Shown: positions 44,066-51,910 of the stretch, in pieces
How positions within the stretch are numbered: the stretch's first letter is position 1
How the letters are laid out: every line of letters starts with the position of its first letter
Source: CAVSRC01 sp963762605
GTDB taxonomy: Bacteria > Pseudomonadota > Alphaproteobacteria > Rhizobiales > Kaistiaceae
Direction of reading: 5' to 3'
Assembly (NCBI GenBank): GCA_963762605.1
Contig: CAVXLJ010000016.1
Location: forward strand, 121,563 to 185,562
DNA length: 64,000 nt
Position numbers and translations under genes: made by a program
The notes under the pieces: model-generated
What the model was told of the DNA's origin: nothing
The model's input: the letters and a program-made list of their open reading frames with translations, nothing else
The model's database searches: none

Positions 44066-44188
44066 TCAGGCCGTTCCGCGCGCGGTGGCATCATCGATGA
44101 AACGGCGCTGGCGGATGCACTGGCGCGTGCAGCGAACGCTGGTGCGGGCGCCTTGATCGACGGACCACGGCCCCTGCGGCCGGCACAT
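44066..44188 (-). CDS. Possible small ORF downstream of the carboxylase gene
   Basis: A 40-residue minus-strand frame starting MCRPQGPWSVDQG and containing RTSVRCTRQCIRQRRFIDD, with two cysteines. It lies in the same frame as the upstream carboxylase gene, 43 bases after its stop. No ribosome binding site is clear, so it may be chance. Confidence 0.25.
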   Translation of the reverse strand: MCRPQGPWSVDQGARTSVRCTRQCIRQRRFIDDATARGTA

Positions 44189-44230
44189 CCGCCTCGGCGC
44201 AGTTGGTGGCACCGGGTTCGTCGCAGACCG

Positions 44231-45763
44231 TCACAGCGGAATGTTGTCGTGCTTCTTCCAGGGGTTGGCGAGCTGCTTCAAGCGCAGCATCCTGAGCGCC
44301 TTGGCGACCCGTGGGCGGGTCGTGTGCGGGGCGATCACGTCGTCGATATAGCCGCGCTCGGCGGCGACGAAGGGCGACATGAAGCGGTCCTCGTATTCCT
44401 TGGTGCGCTGGGCGATCTTCTCGGGATCGCCGGCCTCCTTGCGGTAGATGATCTCGGCCGCGCCCTTGGCGCCCATCACCGCGATCTCGGCCGCCGGCCA
44501 GGCGAAGTTGACGTCGCCGCGCAAGTGCTTCGAGGCCATGACGCAATAGGCGCCACCATAGGCTTTGCGCGTGATGACCGTCACCTTGGGCACCGTCGCC
44601 TCGGCATAGGCGAACAAGAGCTTGGCGCCGTGCTTGATGAGGCCGCCATATTCCTGTGCCGTGCCGGGCAGGAAGCCGGGCACATCGACGAAGGTGACCA
44701 GCGGGATCGAGAAGCAGTCGCAGAAGCGCACGAAGCGCGCCGCTTTGCGGCTGGCGTCGGAATCGAGCACCCCGGCAAGCACCATCGGCTGATTGGCGAC
44801 AAAGCCGACGGTGGCGCCTTCGATGCGGCCGAAGCCGATGACGATGTTCCTGGCGAAGGATTCCTGCAGCTCGAAGAACTCGCCCTCGTCGGCGACTTTC
44901 AGGATCAGTTCCTTGATGTCGTAAGGCTTGTTGGCACTCTCCGGCACCAGGCGGTCGAGCGAGGCTTCTTCGCGCTCGATTGCGTCGTCGGTGGCAACCA
45001 CCGGCACCGGGCCGCGGTTCGACAGCGGCAGGAAATCGATCAGCCGGCGCATCTCGGAGAGCGCCACGATGTCGTTGTCATAGGCGCCGTCGGCGATCGA
45101 GGTGCGGGTGGTGTGCACCGAGGCGCCGCCGAGCTCTTCCGGCGTCACGGTTTCGTTGGTGACCGTCTTCACCACGTCCGGCCCGGTGACGAACATGTAG
45201 GAGGTGTCGCGCACCATGAAGATGAAATCGGTGATCGCCGGGGAATAGACGTCGCCGCCGGCGCACGGCCCCATGATGACCGAGATCTGCGGGATGACGC
45301 CCGAGGCCAGCACATTGTTCTGGAAGACGCCGGCATAGCCGCCGAGCGCCGCCACGCCCTCCTGGATGCGGGCGCCGCCGGCATCGAGAAGGCCGATGAT
45401 CGGCGCGCCGTTCTTGAGCGCCATCTCCTGCAGCTTCTGGATCTTTTCGGCGTGGGTCTCCGACAGCGAGCCGCCGAAGACGGTGAAGTCCTTGGCGAAG
45501 ACGAAGGTGAGGCGGCCATTGACCGTGCCCCAGCCGGTGACCACGCCGTCGCCGGGGATCTTCTGCTTGGCCATGCCGAAATCGACCGAGCGGTGTTCGA
45601 CGAAGACGCCGTATTCCTCGAACGAGCCCTCGTCGAGCAGGGCCTCGATGCGCTCGCGGGCGGTCAGCTTGCCGCGCTTGTGCTGGGCGGCGATGCGCTT
45701 CTCGCCGCCGCCGAGATGGGCCTCGGCCCGCCGCTTCGCCAGTTCCTCGCTGATGTGATTCAT
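44231..45763 (-). CDS. pccB: Acyl-CoA carboxylase beta (carboxyltransferase) subunit, PccB type
   Basis: A 510-residue carboxyltransferase of the propionyl/methylcrotonyl-CoA carboxylase group. It begins MNHISEELAKRRAEAHLGGG; the first half has RIEALLDEGSFEEYGV, VTGWGTVNGRL and the CoA-pocket stretch LLDAGGARIQEGV followed by MGPCAGGDVYSPA. The second half has FVDVPGFLPGTAQEYGG and VTVITRKAYGGAYCVM. It transfers CO2 from biotin to the acyl-CoA. The matching biotin carboxylase alpha subunit is not in the window. The start at 45763 omits an unsupported 49-residue extension. Confidence 0.94.
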   Translation of the reverse strand: MNHISEELAKRRAEAHLGGGEKRIAAQHKRGKLTARERIEALLDEGSFEEYGVFVEHRSVDFGMAKQKIPGDGVVTGWGTVNGRLTFVFAKDFTVFGGSLSETHAEKIQKLQEMALKNGAPIIGLLDAGGARIQEGVAALGGYAGVFQNNVLASGVIPQISVIMGPCAGGDVYSPAITDFIFMVRDTSYMFVTGPDVVKTVTNETVTPEELGGASVHTTRTSIADGAYDNDIVALSEMRRLIDFLPLSNRGPVPVVATDDAIEREEASLDRLVPESANKPYDIKELILKVADEGEFFELQESFARNIVIGFGRIEGATVGFVANQPMVLAGVLDSDASRKAARFVRFCDCFSIPLVTFVDVPGFLPGTAQEYGGLIKHGAKLLFAYAEATVPKVTVITRKAYGGAYCVMASKHLRGDVNFAWPAAEIAVMGAKGAAEIIYRKEAGDPEKIAQRTKEYEDRFMSPFVAAERGYIDDVIAPHTTRPRVAKALRMLRLKQLANPWKKHDNIPL

Positions 45764-45896
45764 GGGCGCTGTCCTCCGGTCCCCAGAGATAGCACAGGCG
45801 CGCCGGCGGTTGATCTCCCCTCCTCCTGACAGCGGCAGGCGGCCCGATCGGTTACCATCGGACAGACTGGGCGATTCCAGCGAGGGAACGACGAGG

Positions 45897-46295
45897 ATGA
45901 TCGACCACACAGGCTACAACGTCAGCGATCTCGCGCGCAGTAAGGCGTTCTACAGCGCCGCGCTGGCGCCGCTTGGCCACCGTATCCGGCGCGATCTCGG
46001 CTTCGCCGTGGGCTATGGCAGTGACGAGATGGTGGCGCTCGGCGGCGATCCGGCCGGCTCGTTCTGGATTTCCGAGGGGAAACCGCAGGAGCCGCGGGTC
46101 CACCTCGCCTTCGCCGCTCGGTCCCACGCGCATGTCCGCGCCTTCCACGAAGCGGCGTTGGCAGCCGGCGGTCGCGACAACGGCGCGCCCGGCTTCCGGC
46201 CACGCTACCACGCCCACTACTATGCGGCCTTCGTCCTCGACCCCGACGGTTACAACATCGAGGCGGTGTGCCACCGCGCCGACGCGGCGGATTGA
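45897..46295 (+). CDS. VOC (glyoxalase/bleomycin resistance) family protein
   Basis: A 132-residue single VOC domain: an opening HTGYNVSDLARSKAFYSAAL, the metal-site glutamate region near DPDGYNIEAVCHR at the end, and HYYAAFVLDPDG. The start at 45897 carries the leader GAGG. It is divergent from the carboxylase gene. Members range from glyoxalases to antibiotic-binding proteins; the substrate is not predictable. It could relate to methylmalonyl-CoA chemistry, but that is only suggested by position. Confidence 0.85.
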   Translation: MIDHTGYNVSDLARSKAFYSAALAPLGHRIRRDLGFAVGYGSDEMVALGGDPAGSFWISEGKPQEPRVHLAFAARSHAHVRAFHEAALAAGGRDNGAPGFRPRYHAHYYAAFVLDPDGYNIEAVCHRADAAD

Positions 46296-46302
46296 GGCTG
46301 AC

Positions 46303-47058
46303 TTAGGGGTTTGCCGGCTTGAGGATCAGCGCCGCCGCCTGCATGTCGCGCCAGCGGGCGGCGCGGCGGGCAAGCGCCATCGCGTCCCTGCCCCACTGCG
46401 CCATCTGCCAGTCCTCGTCGACATGGGCCGCCACCCACGCCGCCTCGGGGCTGAGCGCACCATGGAGCACGGCAAGGGCGATCAGCGCCGAGCCGGTCAG
46501 CGTGGTGACCACGTGGACGGCGGCCAGCCGCAGCGGATCGAGGGGCCCAAGCGCCGCGGCAACCGCGTCCAGGCTTTCCGCCGGCTGCTCGACGGCGATG
46601 ATGCCCGCGGCCAGAACGAAGCGGGCGCCGAGCGCCACTTCAGCCCAGGCGAGCACCGGCCCCCAGGCCGCCTCCTGCGCTGCCACCAGCGACTGCGGTC
46701 CTTCCCCGCGATAGCAGGTAAGGTCGCTGCCGGCATATTTGACGATCTCGGCCCTGACCGGCGCCATTTCGCGGGCGACACGGTCGATCGCCGAATGGGC
46801 GATACGGGTGAGCGGCATGGTGGCCGGGTCGATGTGCTCCCCCTGTCCCTGCCACTCGGCGGCCAGCGCCGCGGCCACCATGGGGCTTGCCACCACCAGC
46901 GGATTGCGCCCCGGCGTGCGCGCCGGCTTGCCGTCGAGCGTCAGGACGAAGCCGTCGTCGCTGGGCGCAACACCGGCGGTCTTGTAGAAGCGACGCGGCA
47001 ATTCCGGCCGCGCCGGGCGCCGCGCGGCACCTACCGGAGCGGACGGCTTGCCGCTCAC
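46303..47058 (-). CDS. ATP12 family F1-ATPase assembly chaperone
   Basis: A 251-residue protein of the ATP12 family, which binds the alpha subunit of F1-ATPase during assembly; alphaproteobacteria share it with mitochondria. Seen are RRFYKTAGVAP, GFVLTLDGKPARTPGRNPL, VAAALAAEWQGQGEHIDP followed by MPLTRIAHSAID, and DLTCYRGEGPQSLVAAQ. The GTG at 47058 overlaps the aldo/keto reductase stop as GTGA and is preferred to an ATG 30 bases upstream. It is the last gene of a three-gene overlapping run. Confidence 0.9.
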   Translation of the reverse strand: MSGKPSAPVGAARRPARPELPRRFYKTAGVAPSDDGFVLTLDGKPARTPGRNPLVVASPMVAAALAAEWQGQGEHIDPATMPLTRIAHSAIDRVAREMAPVRAEIVKYAGSDLTCYRGEGPQSLVAAQEAAWGPVLAWAEVALGARFVLAAGIIAVEQPAESLDAVAAALGPLDPLRLAAVHVVTTLTGSALIALAVLHGALSPEAAWVAAHVDEDWQMAQWGRDAMALARRAARWRDMQAAALILKPANP

Positions 47059-47996
47059 GAAGCGACCCACTCCCTGAGCTCCAGCCATGGGCTCGACTTG
47101 CTCACCACCTCGTACCAGTCGTCGCGGGCGAATTCGGCGTTGACCGCCTGGATGGCGCCGTCGACGCGCTCGCGCTTGCCCGAGCCGACGATCGGCATGC
47201 CGCCGACCGGATGGCGGGCGACGAAGGCCATCGCCGCCTCGGCCGGGCCGGGCAGACCCATGCGCTTGGCAATTTCGGTGAGCAGCGTGCGGATCGCCAC
47301 GATCCTTTCGTCGTCCGAGGTGAGCAGGTCGCCGCCGCCGACCGGCGACCAGATCATAGGCTTGTGGCCGAGTTTCAGCGCCAGGTCGAAGGTGCCGTCG
47401 CCGGCGGGCCTGAGATAGAGCGGCGAGAACTGCACCTGATTGGTGACCAGCGGCGCCTTCAGGCGCGATTGCAGCAGATCGAAGCGGCTGGGCAGGAAGT
47501 TGGAGACGCCGATATGGCGCACCTTGCCCTGCTTGACGACGTCGTCAAGCGCTTCCGCGGTAGCGTCCGGGTCCATCAGATGGTCAGCACGGTGGAGCAG
47601 CAGAACGTCGATCACGTCAATGCCCAATTCTCCGAGCGAACGGTCAACCGACCAGCGGATGTGCGCGGGGCTCGAATCGAAATAGCGGACACGAAATTCG
47701 GGAATCACCGGACCCGGCCGGCAGATGCCGCATTTGGTGACGATCTCGAAGCGGTCGCGGCCGCCATGCGCCTTCAGTGCCTTGCCGAGGAAGCGCTCGG
47801 TCGAATAGGGCGCGCCATAGGTGGCGGCAGTGTCGAGCGTGGTGATGCCGCGCTCGAGCAGGAAGTCGAGGAAGCCAGCCAGATCGGTCGCCGAAGCGAA
47901 CTGCTCCTCCGAGCGCATCGACCCCCATATAACACCTGAAAATTCAGGACCTTGCGCGTGAATCTTCACACGGGCGACGGGTCCGGGATTGGCCAT
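47055..47996 (-). CDS. Aldo/keto reductase
   Basis: A 313-residue NADPH-dependent oxidoreductase of the YdhF-like type. The active-site aspartate and tyrosine are in TLDTAATYGAPYSTERFLG, the lysine in IVTKCG, and the histidine in VLLLHRADHLMDPDATAEAL. Downstream GKVRHIGVSNFLPSRFDLL and a C-terminal NADP-site GGMPIVGSGKRERVDGAI fit the family. The start ATG at 47996 overlaps the stop of the pseudouridine synthase gene, and its own stop overlaps the ATP12 start. Confidence 0.93.
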   Translation of the reverse strand: MANPGPVARVKIHAQGPEFSGVIWGSMRSEEQFASATDLAGFLDFLLERGITTLDTAATYGAPYSTERFLGKALKAHGGRDRFEIVTKCGICRPGPVIPEFRVRYFDSSPAHIRWSVDRSLGELGIDVIDVLLLHRADHLMDPDATAEALDDVVKQGKVRHIGVSNFLPSRFDLLQSRLKAPLVTNQVQFSPLYLRPAGDGTFDLALKLGHKPMIWSPVGGGDLLTSDDERIVAIRTLLTEIAKRMGLPGPAEAAMAFVARHPVGGMPIVGSGKRERVDGAIQAVNAEFARDDWYEVVSKSSPWLELREWVAS

Positions 47997-49027
47997 CAGT
48001 CGTTCTCCTCGTCGGTGTCGTTCATGCCCGCTTCCATGTCGAAACCGAGCAGGTTCCAGCTTTGCTGCATGTGCGGCGGCAGCGGCGCGGTGACGTCGAG
48101 CGTGCCGCCGGAGGGATGGGGAATGACGATGCGACGGGCATGCAGATGCAGCTTGTTCTGGATACCGCCGGGCAGCTGCCACTCCGCGTCGTCGAAGTAT
48201 TTCGGGTCGCCGACGATCGGATGGCCGATATGGGCGGCATGCGCCCGCAGCTGGTGGGTGCGCCCGGTGACCGGCCGCATGGAGAGCCAGGCAAGCTCCT
48301 GCCCCGCCTGATCGACCACCGAATAGAGGCTGACGGCGTGGCTGGCTTCGTCGCTGCCGTGGCGGGCAACGCGCATGCGATCGCCGTCCGGCGTGCCCTC
48401 CTTGGCCAGCCAGGTGGAGATGCGTCCCTGGTGCGGCCTGGGCACACCTTTGACCAGCGCCCAATAGACCTTGCGGGTGGAGCGGGCACGGAACGATTCC
48501 GCCAGCTTCTGGGCGGCGAGCCGCGTGCGCGCCACCACCAGCACGCCGGAGGTGTCGCGGTCCAGCCGGTGGACCAGCCGCGGCTTCTGGCCCTTGCGGT
48601 CGCGGAAGGCCTCCAGCATCCCGTCGACATGGCGGGTGAGTCCCGAGCCGCCCTGCACCGCCAGTCCCGGTGGCTTGTTGAAGACGAAGACCTGATCGTC
48701 CTCGTGCAGGATCATGGCGCTGAGCGCCTCGGCGTCGCTGGACAGCTTGGCCGGCGACTTCGCCGGCGCCTGCGCGGGCCCCGCCACCGCGGACGCCCCC
48801 TGCCCGGTCCCGGCGGCCGCACCGGACAGCGGCGGGATGCGCACAGCCTGACCGGCTTCGAGCCGCGCGCTGGTCTTCACCCGGCCGCCATCGACGCGCA
48901 CCTGTCCGGAGCGCAGCAGCTTCTGCAGGTGGCCGAAGGTAAGGTCCGGGAAATGCGTCTTGAACCAGCGGTCCAGGCGCATACCGGCCTCGTCAGGGGC
49001 GACGGTTCTGGTTTCGACGCTTGCCAT
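47996..49027 (-). CDS. RluA family RNA pseudouridine synthase
   Basis: A 343-residue enzyme isomerising uridines in rRNA, probably RluC-like. Residues about 1-70 are an S4 domain (RLDRWFKTHFPDLTFGHLQKLLRSGQVRVDG). The catalytic domain has FVFNKPPGLAVQGGSG and the catalytic aspartate in VHRLDRDTSG (D156), then VYWALVKG and the tail GRTHQLRAHAAHIGHPIVGD. A 30-residue proline- and alanine-rich linker separates the parts. It is the first gene of the overlapping run with the reductase and ATP12 chaperone. Confidence 0.94.
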   Translation of the reverse strand: MASVETRTVAPDEAGMRLDRWFKTHFPDLTFGHLQKLLRSGQVRVDGGRVKTSARLEAGQAVRIPPLSGAAAGTGQGASAVAGPAQAPAKSPAKLSSDAEALSAMILHEDDQVFVFNKPPGLAVQGGSGLTRHVDGMLEAFRDRKGQKPRLVHRLDRDTSGVLVVARTRLAAQKLAESFRARSTRKVYWALVKGVPRPHQGRISTWLAKEGTPDGDRMRVARHGSDEASHAVSLYSVVDQAGQELAWLSMRPVTGRTHQLRAHAAHIGHPIVGDPKYFDDAEWQLPGGIQNKLHLHARRIVIPHPSGGTLDVTAPLPPHMQQSWNLLGFDMEAGMNDTDEEND

Positions 49028-49143
49028 GATCCGAATGGGGCTGAGGAGCCGCCTTCATAGCACGCAGGCGGGCCGGCTGACGAGGCTGGAGGAAAATGGC
49101 AGTTTCCTTGACCTATCGCCCTGACCGGTCTATCGAAATCCCC

Positions 49144-49195
49144 AGATTTCGGGATGGAGTCCCCCGTAACCGCCTTTCCGGCTGATGACTCCTAC
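49144..49195 (+). ncRNA. Fluoride riboswitch (crcB motif) aptamer
   Basis: The sequence shows the conserved blocks of the crcB RNA motif in order: GGGATGGAG (49151-49159), a short loop, AACCGCC (49168-49174), a pyrimidine-rich bulge and GCTGATGACTCCTAC (49181-49195). This 50-base pseudoknot binds fluoride through magnesium ions. It lies 174 bases before the crcB start, with a terminator between. Confidence 0.92.
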
Positions 49196-49228
49196 ACGCG
49201 AGCAATCGCGGTGGGAGATGTGCGCGAG

Positions 49229-49250
49229 CCCACCGTGAGGTGGGTTTTTT
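49229..49250 (+). terminator. Riboswitch expression platform: intrinsic terminator before crcB
   Basis: Six-base arms CCCACC and GGTGGG (49229-49234, 49239-49244) with a GTGA loop are followed by six T. Without fluoride this would end transcription ahead of crcB. An alternative pairing of GTGGG (49211-49215) with CCCAC (49229-49233) could act as the anti-terminator. Confidence 0.85.
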
Positions 49251-49368
49251 GTTGTCCGGCGGGTCAATTCCCGCACAATCGCGCTGGACGCCAAAGGCTT
49301 GGTAGGATGGACCGGCATCGCCCGGAAAGAGGGAACCAATCCAAGCGACACACGGAGCAAACAAGACA

Positions 49369-49767
49369 GTGGTCGTCTATCTTTGGATTGCGGTCGGCAG
49401 CGCGGCAGGCGGCATGGCCCGCTTCTGGGCCTCTGGCGTGACCGCCCGGCTGGTCGGCGAGACCTTTCCCTGGGGCACCATGCTGGTGAACGTGGTCGGC
49501 TCCTTCATCATCGGCTTCGTCGCCACCCTCACCGCCCCTGAAGGCCGCATGTTCATCGGCTCGACCATGCGGCTGGCGATCCTGGCCGGCTTCTGCGGCG
49601 GCTTCACCACCTTCTCCTCGTTCAGCCTGCAGACCCTCAACCTGCTCAACGAAGGGGAGTATCTTCAGGCTGGCGGCAATATCGGTCTCTCGGTCGTCCT
49701 GTGCATCGCTGCCGCCTGGGCGGGCAGCGCCCTGGCGACCAGCCTCAACACGCTCAGGTGGACCTGA
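49369..49767 (+). CDS. crcB: Fluoride efflux channel CrcB (Fluc)
   Basis: A 132-residue inner-membrane protein with four hydrophobic segments. Family marks are GGMARFWAS, WGTMLVNVVGSFIIG (the pore asparagine) and GFCGGFTTFSSFS (the central sodium/phenylalanine-box). It works as a dual-topology dimer that lets fluoride leave the cell. The start is the GTG at 49369. It is under control of the riboswitch upstream and is followed three bases later by a DUF190 gene. Confidence 0.96.
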   Translation: MVVYLWIAVGSAAGGMARFWASGVTARLVGETFPWGTMLVNVVGSFIIGFVATLTAPEGRMFIGSTMRLAILAGFCGGFTTFSSFSLQTLNLLNEGEYLQAGGNIGLSVVLCIAAAWAGSALATSLNTLRWT

Positions 49768-49769
49768 CC

Positions 49770-50120
49770 ATGATGACGATCCCCGAAGAATTGGTCCTCT
49801 TGCGCATCTTCTGCGGCGAAGACGACCGCCACGGCCACATCCCCCTTTACGAGGCAATCATCCTCAAGGCGCGCGAGGCCGGGCTCGCCGGAGCAACGAT
49901 GCTGCGCGGCACCACCGGCTTCGGCCATTCCAGCCTCCTGCACACCGCCAAGATTCTGCGCCTGTCGCAGGACCTGCCCATCATCATCGAGATCGTCGAT
50001 GCCCGCGACAAGGTCGAGGCGTTCCTGCCCACGATCGACGGCATGTTGGGCAGTGCCCTGGTGACCATGGAGAAGGTGCAGGTGCTGCAATATGGCACCA
50101 GGAGGACCAGGGGCGGCTAG
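49770..50120 (+). CDS. DUF190 family protein, fluoride-operon partner
   Basis: A 116-residue DUF190 protein, PII-like in fold: ELVLLRIFCGEDDRHGHIPLYEAI, the GLAGATMLRGTTGFGHSSLLHT signature, and SQDLPIIIEIVDARDKVEAFLP. DUF190 genes commonly accompany crcB and are thought to aid fluoride or other ion stress, though their function is not proven. It starts three bases after crcB and shares the riboswitch-controlled transcript. Confidence 0.92.
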   Translation: MMTIPEELVLLRIFCGEDDRHGHIPLYEAIILKAREAGLAGATMLRGTTGFGHSSLLHTAKILRLSQDLPIIIEIVDARDKVEAFLPTIDGMLGSALVTMEKVQVLQYGTRRTRGG

Positions 50121-50171
50121 ATCTGCCCCCACGCTGAGGCGTCCGCCGGACAGAGAGGATCGCAGATCCGC

Positions 50172-50645
50172 TCAGGCGGCCAATGGCGCCGCCTCGGCCG
50201 CCAGCAGCTTGACGATATAGTCCTCGGGAAATTCCAGTGCCTTCGCCGCCCGGGCGAGCACCAACAGATAGCCCGGCGACGGTCGGCCGGGCACAGCCGT
50301 CGGCACCGCCACATGGGTCTCGGCAGCGACGGTGAGGCCGTCCGGCCGCTCGACCCGCACGCTGAGGCGGTTGGCGGCATTCAGTGCCGCGTCGCGGCCT
50401 TCAGCATAGCCCTCGATAACGTCGAGGCGCTTGAGATCGAGCGGGCTGACTTCGTAGAGCACCCCCCAGGCGATCTCGCCCTTTGCCGGCTCGATGCCCG
50501 CGACGGAGCTGTTGCGCACTTTCGACCAGCGCGGAAAACACAACCGATAGTCGTGAAGCCGCGCCGGAACAATGAGTTCGGCGCCGGGGCAACACACCCT
50601 CATCTGCGGGCGATCGATATTCGATCCATGGGCGAAATAGAGCAT
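50172..50645 (-). CDS. Gamma-glutamylcyclotransferase-like protein, copy 1
   Basis: A 157-residue protein with a gamma-GCT-like fold (AIG2-like). Seen are the substrate loop YFAHGSNIDRPQM, the middle CFPRWSKVRNSSVAGIEPAKGEIAWGVLYEV and the catalytic-glutamate region LDVIEGYAEGRDAAL. Members release 5-oxoproline from gamma-glutamyl peptides such as glutathione products. It is a paralogue of the next upstream gene, with a 49-base gap. The start ATG at 50645 opens the family motif. Confidence 0.85.
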   Translation of the reverse strand: MLYFAHGSNIDRPQMRVCCPGAELIVPARLHDYRLCFPRWSKVRNSSVAGIEPAKGEIAWGVLYEVSPLDLKRLDVIEGYAEGRDAALNAANRLSVRVERPDGLTVAAETHVAVPTAVPGRPSPGYLLVLARAAKALEFPEDYIVKLLAAEAAPLAA

Positions 50646-50694
50646 GGGACCCTCAATAGCCCGAGTCGCCGCAGGTCTGGAGCCGAAATGTTGT

Positions 50695-51159
50695 TCAGGC
50701 TGTACGAATCGCGTGCAGGACCACCAGCCATGTCCGCGGCAGCCGGTGATAGAGCGCCCCGTCGATGATGGTGTCGACATAGGCCCGCGACGGCAGCGCG
50801 TTTGTCCCATCCGCGATCGCCGCATAGGTCATGGCGCGCACCGGCTCGGAGCCGCCGAGACGCAGCACCGTCACCTCGCGGAAATCATGGCGGTTGAGTT
50901 CGGGCGAAGCGTAGGGGTCATAGCCCTCGTGATAGTGCAGGACCGGCAGATCGTCGTCCGGCACGTCATAGAGCGCGCCCCACAACACGTCGCCCTGACT
51001 GGCCTCGAAGCCCGCCGAGGCGCAGCGCCACGTGCGCGAATAACGCGGGAAGCACAGCCGATGGTCGGGCAGGCGCGCAACGCCGAGGCTGCGGTATCCC
51101 GGGCAGCGCTCGGCCATTTGGGTCGGGTTCAGGTTGGAACCATAGGCGAAATAGATCAT
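50695..51159 (-). CDS. Gamma-glutamylcyclotransferase-like protein, copy 2
   Basis: A 154-residue paralogue: YFAYGSNLNPTQMAERCPG, HRLCFPRYSRTW, GDVLWGALYDVPDDDLPVLHYHEGYD with the likely catalytic glutamate, and VDTIIDGALYHRLP near the end. It and the downstream copy clearly arose by tandem duplication and then diverged. The reaction is probably cyclisation of gamma-glutamyl groups. Its conserved HEGYD, compared with IEGYAEG in copy 1, suggests distinct substrates. Confidence 0.85.
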   Translation of the reverse strand: MIYFAYGSNLNPTQMAERCPGYRSLGVARLPDHRLCFPRYSRTWRCASAGFEASQGDVLWGALYDVPDDDLPVLHYHEGYDPYASPELNRHDFREVTVLRLGGSEPVRAMTYAAIADGTNALPSRAYVDTIIDGALYHRLPRTWLVVLHAIRTA

Positions 51160-51244
51160 GCAACGCAGCCACTCGGGTCAACCCGGCGGGTCGCCCCGTG
51201 CTACCGACATTAGCCGGCGCCACGCCGCGGTTGAAGCACGTCTT

Positions 51245-51805
51245 CTAGGCGGCTGTGGCCATGGCGGCGGATGGTCCGGCGAGCCTGTCGGCGAAAGCCG
51301 TCAGCGCCGCCCAGTCCGTATGTTCGTGGTCGCGCGAGGTATCGGTCTCGTAGCCCTGTTCCATGGCGATGCGCCGCATGAACCACAGGGTGACGGGATT
51401 GTAGCGCGTGAATTTCAGGGCACCGGCGACATGCTCGACATGGGCGGGCGTCCAGCCGGTCCGCTCGAAGAAGGCCGCGTCCCAGTTCTGCAGCCAGCGC
51501 TGCGCATCGTCGCGATTGAGCACATTGGCCGCCGCCATCGACACCGACAGGAAGACCGAGGGCACTGCCGAGAGCGCCGCGCGATAGCGCTGCACGAAGC
51601 GCGCCACCGAGCGGCGATAGACGCCCTGGCGCACGCAGGAGGCCACCACAATCCGGTCGAAGCTGGCGGGGGCGAACCGCCGCGGCAGGTGGGCCGCATC
51701 ACACAGTTCGACGGTATGAGCTCCGCTGCGCCAGCGCTCGGCCAGGAATTCGACAATCTTTCGGGTTTGGCCAGTCGCCGTCCCATAGACGACAAGAATT
51801 CGCAT
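51245..51805 (-). CDS. Flavodoxin-domain protein, HemG-type protoporphyrinogen oxidase-like
   Basis: A 186-residue flavodoxin-fold protein. It has the FMN-phosphate loop YGTATGQTRKIVEFLAE, VVASCVRQGVYRRSVARFV, and a C-terminal RYNPVTLWFMRRIAMEQGYETDTSRDHEHTDW that matches HemG proteins. HemG oxidises protoporphyrinogen to protoporphyrin in heme synthesis. The start at 51805 begins the first strand. It stands alone, with no heme genes nearby, so the exact role is not certain. Confidence 0.85.
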   Translation of the reverse strand: MRILVVYGTATGQTRKIVEFLAERWRSGAHTVELCDAAHLPRRFAPASFDRIVVASCVRQGVYRRSVARFVQRYRAALSAVPSVFLSVSMAAANVLNRDDAQRWLQNWDAAFFERTGWTPAHVEHVAGALKFTRYNPVTLWFMRRIAMEQGYETDTSRDHEHTDWAALTAFADRLAGPSAAMATAA

Positions 51806-51910
51806 TTCTCCCCTCCATCGTTGCAGGCAACGACCGGGTTCCAACTTTCGCCTATATGGGGATTGTCCCGCCGAATTGCATTGGTCGCCGCGGCCGAGAC
51901 TGCGGGAATC

